A stretch of DNA of 64,000 bases from Nitrospira sp. (GTDB lineage: Bacteria > Nitrospirota > Nitrospiria > Nitrospirales > UBA8639): the NCBI GenBank assembly GCA_011523385.1, contig WTGX01000005.1, positions 21,326-85,325 on the forward strand, in the 5' to 3' direction. Every line of letters begins with the position of its first letter. Positions within the stretch are counted from its first letter, which is position 1. Shown in pieces: positions 8,859 to 17,579 of this stretch. The notes beneath the pieces were generated by a model. The model ran no database searches and was not told the DNA's origin. It was given only the letters and a program-made list of their open reading frames with translations. The position numbers were made by a program, and so were the translations under genes.

Positions 8859-8983
8859 GATTGCGCCTCCTTCTGCTACCGGATTCTTCTCACAGGGCAT
8901 CTCATGTGAACTGCGTGTCTCGTGTCTCTATTGTAGCGTTTCAAGCACGTGAAATAAATAAAAAATACCGGACTGTTTTGCCC

Positions 8984-9598
8984 TCAGTCTTTCGGCGGCT
9001 CAACCGACCCTTTCAACTTTTTCACCCAATCGGCCAATTTCATGATCTTGTCGGCCGTCGCATCCCGGAACGACACCATGGCGTCTTCATGACCCGCCTG
9101 GGCGCACATGGCGATGGTATAACAATACGTGCCGCCCCGGATAATCTTGAGGGACAGGTTCGCCTGATGGCAATGCACCCCGACGAACATGCAGGCATCG
9201 ATCTTGTTATGCCAAATCGTGAGGTTGGGATGGTTGGGATTGATTTCGATTTCAGGGTTGATCTTCGGATATTTGGGCCGGTAATCGGGCATGGGAATGA
9301 GCATCGCCTGTTGGGACGGGGTGACGCTTTCCTTGATCGTTTCATAGAGATGCCTGATTGCCGTGGCCTTCTTAGCCGCTTTTTCATTCCAGGCCCACAG
9401 AACCAGCGGACCAGGGAAGATCGTCGGAACTTTGGCCGATAAGAACTGACGGGCCGCGACCTCCATGGCCTCATCCTCGTTGACGATTTTCCCATGAATA
9501 TGAGCCTGCCCGGGGTCCGGCAGTCGAATACCCATACTGGCAGCCGCCGGGGGGAGAAAATGCTCCGGACCTCGCAAAACCTGATACATTGTCGACAT
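8984..9598 (-). CDS. forD: 2-oxoacid:ferredoxin oxidoreductase, delta subunit
   Basis: A 204-residue protein at the head of the operon. It lacks classical ferredoxin spacing but has scattered cysteines and histidines (CMFVGVHCHQAN, YCYTIAMC). Its position before alpha, beta, gamma and the small ferredoxin reproduces the forDABGE order described for the five-subunit enzymes of Hydrogenobacter. The assignment therefore rests on synteny plus length rather than on a motif. A GGGGAA sequence about 10 bases upstream supports ATG 9598; ATG 9589 is the alternative. About 125 bases separate it from forA. Confidence 0.75.
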   Translation of the reverse strand: MSTMYQVLRGPEHFLPPAAASMGIRLPDPGQAHIHGKIVNEDEAMEVAARQFLSAKVPTIFPGPLVLWAWNEKAAKKATAIRHLYETIKESVTPSQQAMLIPMPDYRPKYPKINPEIEINPNHPNLTIWHNKIDACMFVGVHCHQANLSLKIIRGGTYCYTIAMCAQAGHEDAMVSFRDATADKIMKLADWVKKLKGSVEPPKD

Positions 9599-9694
9599 AG
9601 GTTTAGTTCCCCAACTTCGTGCAAAAGATAAATGTGTCCTGATAACGCAATTGTCGGATTACTGTATGCCGGTGCAAGGAATTTCGCAACATGG

Positions 9695-9754
9695 AAAAAG
9701 CCCCAACAGGCCGGATATTTAGGCCATTGTCCTGACCGGCTGCATGAGGCTTTT
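9695..9754 (-). terminator. Terminator of the metK-ahcY unit
   Basis: On the minus strand a long imperfect hairpin (AAAAGCCTCATGCAGCCGG paired with CCGGCCTGTTGGGGCTTTTT) ends in five T residues. It starts about 24 bases after the ahcY stop and insulates the forD operon. Confidence 0.65.
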
Positions 9755-9777
9755 GACCCAGCATGCTGCGGCAACAA

Positions 9778-11160
9778 TCAGTACCTGTAGGTTTCCGGTT
9801 TGAACGGGCCTTCGACGGACACATTGATGTAGGAGGCCTGCTCTCCGGTGAGTTTGGTCAACGTCCCACCAAACCCGCGCACCATATGGGCGGCCACTTC
9901 CTCATCCAGCTTCTTCGGCAGCACTTCGACCGTGACCGGAGCCCCGGGAGTATCGGCGAATTTCTTTCCGAACAGATAAATTTGCGCCAGGACCTGGTTG
10001 GAAAAGGACCCGTCCATAATCCGGGAAGGATGACCGGTCGCATTGCCCAGATTCACCAGGCGTCCTTCGGACAGGAGGAGCAGGTGGTCGTTGGCAAGCG
10101 CGCTCCGATAGACTTTATGCACTTGTGGCTTGACTTCCTCCCACTCCCAACGTTTCCGCATGTAGGCCGTATCGATTTCATTGTCGAAATGGCCGATATT
10201 GCAGACCACGGCTCCCGGTTTGAGCGTTTGCAACATGGCGGCGTCACAGACGTTATAGTTGCCGGTAGCCGTCACGACCAGGTCCGTATTGCCCAACAGC
10301 GCCGCGTTGATGTCTTCCACTTTCCCCGTATTGATTCCATCGTTGTAGGGCGACACGACCTCAAAGCCGTCCATGCAGGCCTGCATCGCGCAAATGGGAT
10401 CGACTTCCGACACGCGCACGATCATGCCTTCCTGGCGCAGGGATTGGGCCGACCCTTTCCCCACGTCGCCATACCCCACCACCAGGGCTTTTTTCCCGGA
10501 TAAGAGGTGGTCCGTGCCACGCTTCACCGCATCGTTCAAACTGTGCCGGCATCCGTATTTATTGTCGTTTTTCGATTTCGTGACGGAATCGTTGACGTTG
10601 ATGACCGGCACTTTCAAGGTGCCGTTTTCCAGCCGCTCCTGCAGCCGGTGCACCCCCGTGGTGGTCTCTTCCGTGATGCCGTGGATTTTATCCAACATCG
10701 CCGGATACTTTTCGTGAAGCATCAGGGTCAAATCACCCCCGTCATCCAGGACCATGTTGGCGTCCCAGGGCCGGCCATCCTTCAGAATGGTCTGCTCGAT
10801 GCACCAGTCATATTCTTCGAGCGTTTCGCCTTTCCAGGCGTACACCGGAATGCCCCGGGCCGCGATCGCGGCCGCGGCGTGATCCTGTGTGGAGAAAATG
10901 TTGCACGAGGACCATCGCACTTCGGCCCCCAACTCCATCAGGGTTTCAATCAGGACGGCCGTCTGGATCGTCATATGAATGCACCCGAGAATCCTGGCAC
11001 CCTTGAGGGGCTGCGCCGCTCGATATTTCTCCCTCAAGGCCATCAAGCCGGGCATTTCCGTTTCGGCTATCTGAATCTCTTTCCGGCCCCAATCAGCCAA
11101 GCTGATATCCGCCACCTTATAATCACACACCGTATTCTCCAGTTGCGCGGTTGTACTCAT
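9778..11160 (-). CDS. ahcY: S-adenosylhomocysteine hydrolase
   Basis: The 460-residue enzyme splits S-adenosylhomocysteine into adenosine and homocysteine and so relieves product inhibition of methyltransferases. The sequence has the N-terminal [15 protein letters not shown] segment, the NAD-binding [12 protein letters not shown] and the conserved C-terminus KPETYRY. I start it at ATG 11160 ([18 protein letters not shown]) with GGGAG upstream. The frame stays open to 11304, but that extension is a partial duplication of the leader. It lies downstream of metK with a 153-base gap, so the pair could serve the methyl cycle together. Confidence 0.95.
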   Translation of the reverse strand: MSTTAQLENTVCDYKVADISLADWGRKEIQIAETEMPGLMALREKYRAAQPLKGARILGCIHMTIQTAVLIETLMELGAEVRWSSCNIFSTQDHAAAAIAARGIPVYAWKGETLEEYDWCIEQTILKDGRPWDANMVLDDGGDLTLMLHEKYPAMLDKIHGITEETTTGVHRLQERLENGTLKVPVINVNDSVTKSKNDNKYGCRHSLNDAVKRGTDHLLSGKKALVVGYGDVGKGSAQSLRQEGMIVRVSEVDPICAMQACMDGFEVVSPYNDGINTGKVEDINAALLGNTDLVVTATGNYNVCDAAMLQTLKPGAVVCNIGHFDNEIDTAYMRKRWEWEEVKPQVHKVYRSALANDHLLLLSEGRLVNLGNATGHPSRIMDGSFSNQVLAQIYLFGKKFADTPGAPVTVEVLPKKLDEEVAAHMVRGFGGTLTKLTGEQASYINVSVEGPFKPETYRY

Positions 11161-11165
11161 GCTTA

Positions 11166-11296
11166 TCGCTCCCTTCTGCTTGGACACTCCAGACTCCCTC
11201 GACGCACGAACAACGTCTTCACGAATAACGTCTTCACCGAAACTCGCGAACAAGGTGCGCCATGAGATCATCCTCGTCGCTCCCTTCTGCTTGGAC
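11166..11296. repeat. Duplicated 20-bp ribosome-binding-site segment before ahcY
   Basis: TCGCTCCCTTCTGCTTGGAC occurs at 11166-11185 and again, identical, at 11277-11296. On the minus strand it contains the GGGAG Shine-Dalgarno of ahcY. The upstream copy also precedes a start-like ATG. Between the copies AACGTCTTCAC is tandemly repeated. The arrangement looks like a local duplication within the metK-ahcY spacer. Confidence 0.7.
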
Positions 11297-11313
11297 TCGA
11301 TCAACCCTCAACG

Positions 11314-12471
11314 TCACAGGTACACGTCAACGGCCTGTTTCAAAATCGAGGCCTTATCCGTTTTTTCCCAGGTGAACCCCGGGCCGCTTCGCCCAAAGTG
11401 CCCGTAGGCAGCCGTCTGTTTATAAATAGGACGTCGCAGTTTCAAATAATCAATGATTCCACGCGGGGTCATCGGGAAATGTTTCCGGACCAGTTTGTCG
11501 ATGACCTCAATCGCGACTTTCTCCGTCCCTTTTGCGTCAACCAGCACGGAGACGGGCTCCGGCACCCCGATCGCATACGCCAATTGCACTTCACATTTCT
11601 CGGCCAATTTCGCCGCCACGATATTCTTGGCAATATACCGGGCCATGTACGACGCCGACCGGTCCACCTTACTGGGATCCTTGCCGGAAAAAGCCCCCCC
11701 GCCATGACTCCCCACGCCTCCATAGGTATCGACGATGATCTTGCGACCAGTCAACCCGGTATCACCCATGGGCCCCCCCGTCACGAACCGGCCCGTCGGG
11801 TTGATGTGAAACGTAACCTTGTTCGAGTTGAAGATCCCTTTCGGCATCACGGGTTTGATGACTTTTTCCTTAATTTCCTGCTCGATTTTCTTGGACGTCA
11901 CCTTGTCGCTATGCTGGGTGGAGACCACGATCGTATCAATGCGGACCGGCTTACCGTTCTTATACTCGACGGTCACCTGCGCCTTGCCGTCGGGTCGCAT
12001 CCAAGGCAACAGGTTCGTTTTTCTGACCTCGGCCAAGCGTTTCGTCAGGCGATGGGCCAACACGATCGGCATGGGCATCAATTCGCTCGTCTCGTTGGTG
12101 GCGTAGCCGAACATCAATCCCTGATCACCTGCTCCGCCGGTATCCACACCCATGGCAATATCACCTGATTGGGCATCAATCGCCGTCAACACCGAGCAGG
12201 TGCGGTAATCGAACCCCCACGTGGCATCGGTATAGCCCGCGTCACGGATGGTTTCTCGAATAATATCCGGTATTTCCACGTAGGCCTTCGTGGAAATTTC
12301 TCCCGCCACGAACGCCAAACCGGTCGTCAGAATCGTCTCACAGGCCACGCGGCAATTCTTATCCTTGGCCATAATGGCATCCAGGATGCCATCGGATATC
12401 TGGTCGGCGATTTTGTCCGGATGGCCCTCGGTCACGGACTCGGAGGTAAACAAAAAATTCTGTTGACTCAT
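11314..12471 (-). CDS. metK: S-adenosylmethionine synthetase
   Basis: The 385-residue enzyme makes SAM from methionine and ATP. It begins [24 protein letters not shown] in meaning, with the ATP-binding TEGHPDK near residue 16. The loop [12 protein letters not shown] and the glycine-rich [17 protein letters not shown] follow. I chose ATG 12471, which has AAGGAAAGGTGA just upstream and is the family start. The open frame reaches 13 codons further into the leader. Upstream lies an attenuator-like leader with its own promoter. The 3' neighbour is ahcY. Confidence 0.96.
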   Translation of the reverse strand: MSQQNFLFTSESVTEGHPDKIADQISDGILDAIMAKDKNCRVACETILTTGLAFVAGEISTKAYVEIPDIIRETIRDAGYTDATWGFDYRTCSVLTAIDAQSGDIAMGVDTGGAGDQGLMFGYATNETSELMPMPIVLAHRLTKRLAEVRKTNLLPWMRPDGKAQVTVEYKNGKPVRIDTIVVSTQHSDKVTSKKIEQEIKEKVIKPVMPKGIFNSNKVTFHINPTGRFVTGGPMGDTGLTGRKIIVDTYGGVGSHGGGAFSGKDPSKVDRSASYMARYIAKNIVAAKLAEKCEVQLAYAIGVPEPVSVLVDAKGTEKVAIEVIDKLVRKHFPMTPRGIIDYLKLRRPIYKQTAAYGHFGRSGPGFTWEKTDKASILKQAVDVYL

Positions 12472-12497
12472 TACGGTCACCTTTCCTTGGCTCAATA

Positions 12498-12542
12498 AAC
12501 AAAAAGGCATCCCCTGTCCATCCTATCGGAGAGGAATGCCTT
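12498..12542 (-). terminator. Terminator hairpin inside the metK leader
   Basis: On the minus strand AAGGCATTCCTCT pairs with AGGGGATGCCTT and is followed by TTTTTGTTT, only about 27 bases before the metK start. Its place between promoter and gene suggests premature termination as a control. Confidence 0.7.
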
Positions 12543-12603
12543 GTTGAACTGTTAAAGAATGGGGTTGCCCGGAACGCCACGGATGGCAGCCCAAAGACCG
12601 CCT
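12543..12603 (-). ncRNA. Candidate metK leader RNA (attenuator or riboswitch)
   Basis: The transcribed leader upstream of the terminator hairpin holds a small hairpin GCCA-TCCG-TGGC and a CCGGGCAACCCC run. The CCATCC of this hairpin is complementary to GGATGG inside the terminator (minus strand), so an alternative antiterminator pairing is possible. Position before metK makes SAM the obvious ligand, but I cannot match it to a known SAM riboswitch class. Confidence 0.45.
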
Positions 12604-12634
12604 ACCATAAAGAAAAACGAGGTAGGTTTGTCAA
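12604..12634 (-). promoter_or_regulatory. Promoter of metK
   Basis: TTGACA lies at 12634-12629 and TATGGT at 12609-12604 on the minus strand, spaced by 19 bases. An overlapping alternative -10 with 17-base spacing is possible but matches less well. Confidence 0.55.
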
Positions 12635-13066
12635 ATACAACATTCTCGCATTGAAAAAAATCAAGTATTTTCAAATAGTTGACAGCATTTCCCATATAGG
12701 CCAAACCGGAACGAACTCAAGAGTCCTCGCAGATCCTCTCTCGATATGGACAAAGAGCCCCCCTCCTCGCACCCCCAGGAGTCTCCCATACCTTTCCCGC
12801 CGTGAACGGATGCGGCAGATACTAAACGGATTTCAAAAATTTTTCAATGCCGACAGGAATCGCATGATTGCAAAGACGACTCGATCAGTCATTTCAGCGG
12901 GCCGGACCCTATCCACGAGTGATGGCACCCACATTTTGTTGCATTGCCTGAATGCCAGGTGCTAAGATCCGTCTTCAATTTTTTTGCGCTTGAGATGCGA
13001 CTTCTCGCATTCCGCTGCAGGTGTGGGACTCGAATAGACCCGTGAAGTTTCGTAAGGAGGCTTCTC
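12635..13066. other. 432-base intergenic region between divergent metK and the UspA operon
   Basis: No convincing gene. The left part is AT-rich and contains TTGACA near 12688. Closer to the UspA gene, ATGCGA-CTTC-TCGCAT at 12995-13010 is a perfect hairpin or operator candidate. AAGGAGG at 13054-13060 is the Shine-Dalgarno of the UspA gene. A 104-codon frame at 12651-12965 has no coding character. Confidence 0.5.
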
Positions 13067-15118
13067 ATGTATAAAACCATCTACATCCCGGTCGACAATT
13101 CCGACCATTCCAATATGGCCGTCGACCTGGGTGTGCGGTTGGCGCAGGAATTCGGATCGAAAATCGTCGGCAGCCACGTCTATGCCGCCAAGATGCACGA
13201 CAAGCGGTTCAAGCAGATGGAAGCGGGCCTGCCCGAAGAATATCACGACGAAAAAGAACTCGACCGCCAACGCAAGATTCACGACTCTCTCATCACACGC
13301 GGGCTCCAGATTATCACCGATTCCTACCTGGACTACGTGGACCAGAGGTGTACCGAGTCGAATCTCCCCCTGGAACGCCGGTCCCTCGAGGGTCGCAATT
13401 GGAAGGTGTTGGCCGAAGACATCAACGCCAACGCCTACGATCTGACCATTATGGGCTCGCTCGGCGTGGGCGCCGTGAAAGATTCCGTGATCGGCAGCAA
13501 TACCGAACGGGTCCTGCGCCGGGTGCGCAATTCGGACATGTTCGTCGTGAAAGACCTGAAGCCCATGAACGGGGGGAAAATCGTCGTGGCCGTGGACGGC
13601 AGCCCGTACAGCTTCGGCGGGTTGAAAACCGGCCTCGCCCTGGGTAAAGCCCTGAACAAACAGGTCGAGGCCATTTCCGCGTTCGATCCCTATTTCCACT
13701 ACGCCGCGTTCCACAGCATTTCCGGGGTCCTGAACGAAGAGGCAGGCAAGGTCTTTCGCTTCAAGGAACAGGAAAAATTGCACGAGGAAGTGATCGACAG
13801 CGGCCTGGCGAAAATTTACCAATCGCACCTGGATATTTCCCGCGAAGTGGCCCAGGAAGAGGGGTCGGACATCCGCACCACGCTCCTGGACGGCAAGGTA
13901 TTCGAGAAAGTCCTCCAGTACGTGCGCAAGGAGCAACCCTGGCTGCTGATCGTCGGGCGCATCGGCGTACACAGCGACGACGACATGGACATCGGCAGCA
14001 ACACCGAGAACCTGCTCCGGGCGGCTTCCTGCAACGTCCTGATTTCCAACAAGAAATTCGTGCCTCCCATCGACACCCAGGCGGAATACACCATCGCCTG
14101 GACCGAGGAAGCCCTGTTACGCATGGAAAAGGTGCCGGTCTTCGCGCGCGGGGTCGCCAAGACCGCGATTCACCGTTATGCCATTGAAAAAGGCCATACC
14201 ATCATCAGCAACTCGGTAGTGGACGACGCGGTGGGCGACATCCTGCCCAAGGGCGCCATGGACGCGATGAAAGCCCTGGGGGGCCAGCTCGACGAGGCGG
14301 GCATCGACCGCGACCGGATGCAGGCCGACGATGCCGTGGCCCAGGACCTCATGGGCTCGACCCTCAGCGGCATGGTCAATCAAGTGGTCGAGGAAAAGGA
14401 GCCCGTAGCGAATCCCGCGGTGAGCCCGTCCACGCAATCCTATCTGGACCGCATGGCCCAACCATATTACGTCTGCAACAGGTGCGGGTACATCGGAAAA
14501 GGCGCCCAACCCGTCAAATGCCCGATTTGCGGGGGAGCGGGCGACGACTTCAAGACCGTCGACAAGAGCGTGTTCGACGCCGCGGCCCAGCAGGAAGGGG
14601 TCCTGGAAACACAACTGGCGTACGACGACGTGCCCATGCAATGGACCAAGGACGCCAAGGAAGCCATCCGGGCGGTGCCCGCGGGGTTCCAGCGACGGCG
14701 CGCCAAGGCCAAGATCGAAAAGTCCGCGAGAAAACTCGGCATGACCACGATCACCCTGGAGTATGCCTCGCCCATGATCGACGAAGCCGCCAACGAAGAC
14801 TACACCCCGATTTTCGCCAACAAGGAGGCGGAAATGGAACAACCTGCCCCTCAGCCGAACGGGCCGAAGCCCCACTCTCCCTACGATTGGGAGCCCGAAG
14901 CCTTGCAACGCCTGGAACGCGCGCCCGAAGGGTTCATGCGCGATTGCACCCGGGCACTCATCATCAAGCACGCCGACAAGCTGGGGACCACCCGGATCAC
15001 CATCGACGTGGCGAACGAAGGGATCGAGCAGGCCAAGCAGACTATGGAAGAAGCCATGAAGTCCGGCAACGTCAAGGAAATCATCGCCAAACTGACCGGC
15101 GCGGGCGCCCAGCAATAG
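13067..15118 (+). CDS. Tandem UspA protein with rubredoxin and three PCP_red modules
   Basis: This 683-residue protein joins several domains. Two universal-stress-protein folds occupy residues 1-165 and about 168-335; each ends in a GSxxxSVIGSNTERVLR- or GSNTENLLR-like nucleotide-binding segment. Three short PCP_red-type modules, named after the C-terminus of light-independent protochlorophyllide reductase, begin near Trp345, Trp526 and Trp608. Between the first and second lies a rubredoxin/rubrerythrin-like iron site with Cys470, 473, 485 and 488. An AAGGAGG site precedes the ATG. It leads a three-gene operon with a radical SAM enzyme that carries the same module. A redox-sensing or tetrapyrrole-linked role is my inference. 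Confidence 0.85.
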   Translation: MYKTIYIPVDNSDHSNMAVDLGVRLAQEFGSKIVGSHVYAAKMHDKRFKQMEAGLPEEYHDEKELDRQRKIHDSLITRGLQIITDSYLDYVDQRCTESNLPLERRSLEGRNWKVLAEDINANAYDLTIMGSLGVGAVKDSVIGSNTERVLRRVRNSDMFVVKDLKPMNGGKIVVAVDGSPYSFGGLKTGLALGKALNKQVEAISAFDPYFHYAAFHSISGVLNEEAGKVFRFKEQEKLHEEVIDSGLAKIYQSHLDISREVAQEEGSDIRTTLLDGKVFEKVLQYVRKEQPWLLIVGRIGVHSDDDMDIGSNTENLLRAASCNVLISNKKFVPPIDTQAEYTIAWTEEALLRMEKVPVFARGVAKTAIHRYAIEKGHTIISNSVVDDAVGDILPKGAMDAMKALGGQLDEAGIDRDRMQADDAVAQDLMGSTLSGMVNQVVEEKEPVANPAVSPSTQSYLDRMAQPYYVCNRCGYIGKGAQPVKCPICGGAGDDFKTVDKSVFDAAAQQEGVLETQLAYDDVPMQWTKDAKEAIRAVPAGFQRRRAKAKIEKSARKLGMTTITLEYASPMIDEAANEDYTPIFANKEAEMEQPAPQPNGPKPHSPYDWEPEALQRLERAPEGFMRDCTRALIIKHADKLGTTRITIDVANEGIEQAKQTMEEAMKSGNVKEIIAKLTGAGAQQ

Positions 15119-15124
15119 GGAGCC

Positions 15125-16489
15125 ATGGGCAAATCACTCCCTGTCATCAATGCCCCGCAACGGGAAGGGCTCGACTCCCGCGTCACCGGGTTTGCCTCGC
15201 CTGGCGCCGGTCCCGGCGACGGCCGGACCGTCGATGATTTCAAGCCCTACCTCGTCGCCCTGAACCTCACCAAACGCTGCAACCTGAAGTGCGACCACTG
15301 TTACCTGGACGCCACCACCAAAGCCGGCGGAGGATCCGACGAGCTTTCGACGGAAGAATGCTACCGGCTGATCGACCAGATCGCCGAGGTCAATAAAGGC
15401 TGCCTGCTGGTCATCACCGGGGGCGAACCCCTGGTCCGGCCGGACATCCTGGACATCGCCCGTCACGCCGTGGCCCAGGGGTTCATGGTCGTGTTCGGCA
15501 CCAACGGCATGCTCATCAACGACCGCCTGGCCCGCGAACTCGTCGAGATCGGCGTCATGGGCATGGGCATCAGCATCGACTCCCTGGACGCGGGCAAACA
15601 CGACGCGTTTCGCGGCATACCCGGGGCCTGGGAGGCCGCGGTCGCGGGCATCGAAGCCTGCAAACGGAACGGCCTGCAATTCCAAGTGCATTTCAGCGCC
15701 CAACCCATGAACTACAAGGAACTGCCGGACGTCATCGACTGGGCCCACGACCTGGGCGCCCGCGTGCTGAACGTCTTCTTCATGGTCTGCACGGGCCGCG
15801 GCGAGGAACTGACCGACATCACCCCCGAACAGTACGAGGAGGTGCTGGCCTTCCTGGTGGAGAGCCAGGACCGGTACTCGGACATGCTGGTGCGCGCGCG
15901 GTGCGCCCCGCACTTCAAACGCCTCGCCTATGAAAAAGACCCAGACTCCCCGATCACCAAGGCCCAAGGGTACATGGGCGGGGGCTGCCTGGCCGGGACG
16001 AATTACGCGCGGGTTACGCCCAACGGGGACCTGACCCCCTGTCCCTACATGCCCCTGTCGGCCGGGAACATCAGGACCACGAGTTTCGTGGACCTGTGGG
16101 AGAAGTCGGACATCTTCGATTCGTTCCGGTATCCGCACCTGAAGGGCAAATGCGGCGACTGCGAATACAGCGATATCTGCGGCGGTTGCCGGGCGCGTCC
16201 CTACGTGGACCACGGGGACTGGATGGACGAGGACCAGTGGTGCCTGTATACACCCAAGGGCGGGGAAAAGATCCGGGTCGCGTTCAACGTGCCCGAGGAG
16301 GTCGAGGTGGAATGGGAGGAGGCCGCGCAGGCGCGGTTGAGCCGGATCCCCTACTTCCTGCGCGCCATGGTGAAAAAAGGCACCGAGCGGCACGCCCGCG
16401 AGCACAACGTCCCGCGCATCACCGTGGATCTGATGGAAGAGCTTCGCCAAAAACGCTTCGGTAACGAAAAACCGGTGTTCAAATTCTGA
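15125..16489 (+). CDS. Radical SAM/SPASM enzyme with C-terminal PCP_red module
   Basis: The 454-residue protein has the radical SAM cluster CNLKCDHC (Cys52, 56, 59), the SAM-binding ITGGEPL near residue 98 and a SPASM region rich in cysteine (GGGCLAGTN, CPYMP, KCGDCEYSDICGGC). This layout is that of heme-biosynthesis proteins NirJ and AhbD and of peptide-modifying enzymes. The last 55 residues from Trp397 (EWEEAAQARLSRIPYFLRAM) are a PCP_red module like those of the gene before it. It starts 6 bases after the upstream stop and its own stop overlaps the next start as TGATG. The substrate is unknown; a tetrapyrrole is the best guess. Confidence 0.85.
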   Translation: MGKSLPVINAPQREGLDSRVTGFASPGAGPGDGRTVDDFKPYLVALNLTKRCNLKCDHCYLDATTKAGGGSDELSTEECYRLIDQIAEVNKGCLLVITGGEPLVRPDILDIARHAVAQGFMVVFGTNGMLINDRLARELVEIGVMGMGISIDSLDAGKHDAFRGIPGAWEAAVAGIEACKRNGLQFQVHFSAQPMNYKELPDVIDWAHDLGARVLNVFFMVCTGRGEELTDITPEQYEEVLAFLVESQDRYSDMLVRARCAPHFKRLAYEKDPDSPITKAQGYMGGGCLAGTNYARVTPNGDLTPCPYMPLSAGNIRTTSFVDLWEKSDIFDSFRYPHLKGKCGDCEYSDICGGCRARPYVDHGDWMDEDQWCLYTPKGGEKIRVAFNVPEEVEVEWEEAAQARLSRIPYFLRAMVKKGTERHAREHNVPRITVDLMEELRQKRFGNEKPVFKF

Positions 16490-17016
16490 TGGATGCCCTC
16501 CTGGCCACGCTGTCCGATATCAACAAAATCATTCCCATTGTCAACCACTGGCTGCACCTGCTCTCCGCCGTCGTGTGGATCGGCGGGCTCGCCTTCCTGG
16601 TCATGGCGGTGACGCCGGGGCTGCAATCGTCCGTGCCCAGGGAATACATCAAGCCCATCTGCGACACGTTCTATAAACAGTATCGCAAGGTAGTGGGCAT
16701 GCTGCTGGTCGTGATTCTGTTCACGGGCGGCATCAACCTGCATTACGTGGGCGAAGCCATGGAAATGCAGACCGGCTTCGGCCTCTCCAACAACGCCAAG
16801 TATTTGACCGTCTTCTTCATCAAGCTCACCCTGGTGCTCGGCATCCTGACCCTGTTCCTCTACACCGTCATCTTCCGCATCGAACCCACGGGCGACGAAG
16901 ACGAACAGGAAAAAGAAGAACAGATTGTCGAACCCATCCCCTTCCAAAAAGCCGGCCTCTGGATGGGCGTCTTCATCATCCTCTGCGCCGCCGCCATGAA
17001 ACATTTGCATATGTAA
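16489..17016 (+). CDS. CopD-like integral membrane protein
   Basis: A 175-residue protein with four probable membrane helices (about residues 22-42, 66-88, 105-128 and 155-172). It resembles the copper-resistance D family: NHWLHLLSAVVWIGGLAFL opens it, with histidines that could bind a metal or heme, and a final MKHLHM repeats the pattern. An acidic cytoplasmic or periplasmic loop (GDEDEQEKEEQ) precedes the last helix. Its start overlaps the stop of the radical SAM gene, so the three genes are translationally linked. It could anchor the system to the membrane as a heme or copper protein, which is inference. Confidence 0.78.
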   Translation: MDALLATLSDINKIIPIVNHWLHLLSAVVWIGGLAFLVMAVTPGLQSSVPREYIKPICDTFYKQYRKVVGMLLVVILFTGGINLHYVGEAMEMQTGFGLSNNAKYLTVFFIKLTLVLGILTLFLYTVIFRIEPTGDEDEQEKEEQIVEPIPFQKAGLWMGVFIILCAAAMKHLHM

Positions 17017-17017
17017 C

Positions 17018-17175
17018 TTCCCCTCCTTTGTAAGGAGGGGCAAGGGGAGGTAGAGGCATTCGCCTTTTCTCCCTCGCCCTCTGGGAGAGGGCCGGGGTGA
17101 AGGCGCTTTCCCTCCTTCTGTCATTCCGAGCTTGTCCTGAGCAGCGCGAAGGACCTGCGAGGAATCTCGTAGTTG
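17018..17175. repeat. Palindrome plus dispersed repeat block after the UspA operon
   Basis: CCCCTCCTT-TGT-AAGGAGGGG at 17020-17040 forms a 9-bp hairpin that may end the operon. The segment through GGCAAGGGGAGGTAGAG recurs in inverted orientation at about 31647-31682. From 17117 a second family begins (GTCATTCCGAGCTTGTCCTG ... GAGGAATCTCGTAG), with relatives near 44395 and 48229. Confidence 0.7.
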
Positions 17176-17209
17176 TGACGACATCATCTGTTGACAAAAG
17201 GCACACAAC

Positions 17210-17272
17210 ATGAGACGGTTTCTCAAAACCATCATCCCGAGCAGGAAAGCGACAAAGGAGTATCTCGAATGA
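17210..17272 (+). pseudogene. Remnant of a BrnT-like toxin C-terminus
   Basis: A 20-codon frame, MRRFLKTIIPSRKATKEYLE, ends in TGA overlapping the ATG of the antitoxin gene (ATGA). Its IIPSRKATKEYLE tail resembles the IISARKATKKERQYY tail of the intact BrnT at 33470-33757. The rest of the toxin is missing; a dispersed repeat lies immediately upstream. This is inference from a short match. Confidence 0.4.
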
Positions 17273-17550
17273 AAAACTCTCTTAAATTAGACCGGGAAGA
17301 AGTGAAGATCCTCCAGGACTTTGAACGCGGGGAATTGACAAGCATCAACAACTTCAAAGAAGCGAAACGTCAAATGGAAGAGGCAGCCGACGCGTTCCTT
17401 CAAAAGGACAAGCGAATCAACATTCGCATCTCGTCACGCGACTTGAACAGCCTGCAAAAAAGGGCGGCAAAGGAAGGGATGCCCTACCAAACCCTCATCT
17501 CCAGCACCCTCCACAAATTCGTGACGGGAAAATTGAAGAGTATCGAGTAA
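17269..17550 (+). CDS. CopG-type antitoxin without partner
   Basis: The 93-residue protein (from ATG 17269, MKNSLKLDREEVK) matches the CopG antitoxin family of type II systems. An N-terminal region DFERGELTSINNFKEAK is followed by a ribbon-helix-helix DNA-binding part (DKRINIRISSRDLNSLQKRA) and EGMPYQTLISSTLHKFV. AAAGGAG precedes the start. A BrnT/RelE-type toxin normally sits upstream in an overlapping frame, but only a 20-codon stub remains there. The antitoxin may persist as an anti-addiction or regulatory protein. The position at the left border of the restriction island fits a decayed module. Confidence 0.8.
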   Translation: MKNSLKLDREEVKILQDFERGELTSINNFKEAKRQMEEAADAFLQKDKRINIRISSRDLNSLQKRAAKEGMPYQTLISSTLHKFVTGKLKSIE

Positions 17551-17579
17551 CGGATCAAATAAAACCACCCCCTCCCCCT

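Noticed and set aside
12905-12935. Sigma-54 promoter suggested by TGGCAC and TTGCAT before the UspA operon
   Set aside because: The GG and GC doublets are 17 bases apart instead of 12, so the spacing is wrong.
12651-12965. A 104-codon frame between metK and the UspA gene
   Set aside because: No ribosome binding site, no domain and an atypical composition; it overlaps the regulatory region.
15134-16450. A 438-codon open frame antisense to the radical SAM gene
   Set aside because: Its residues are a GC-bias shadow rich in His, Asp and Val without a motif. The opposite strand has a complete radical SAM/SPASM protein.
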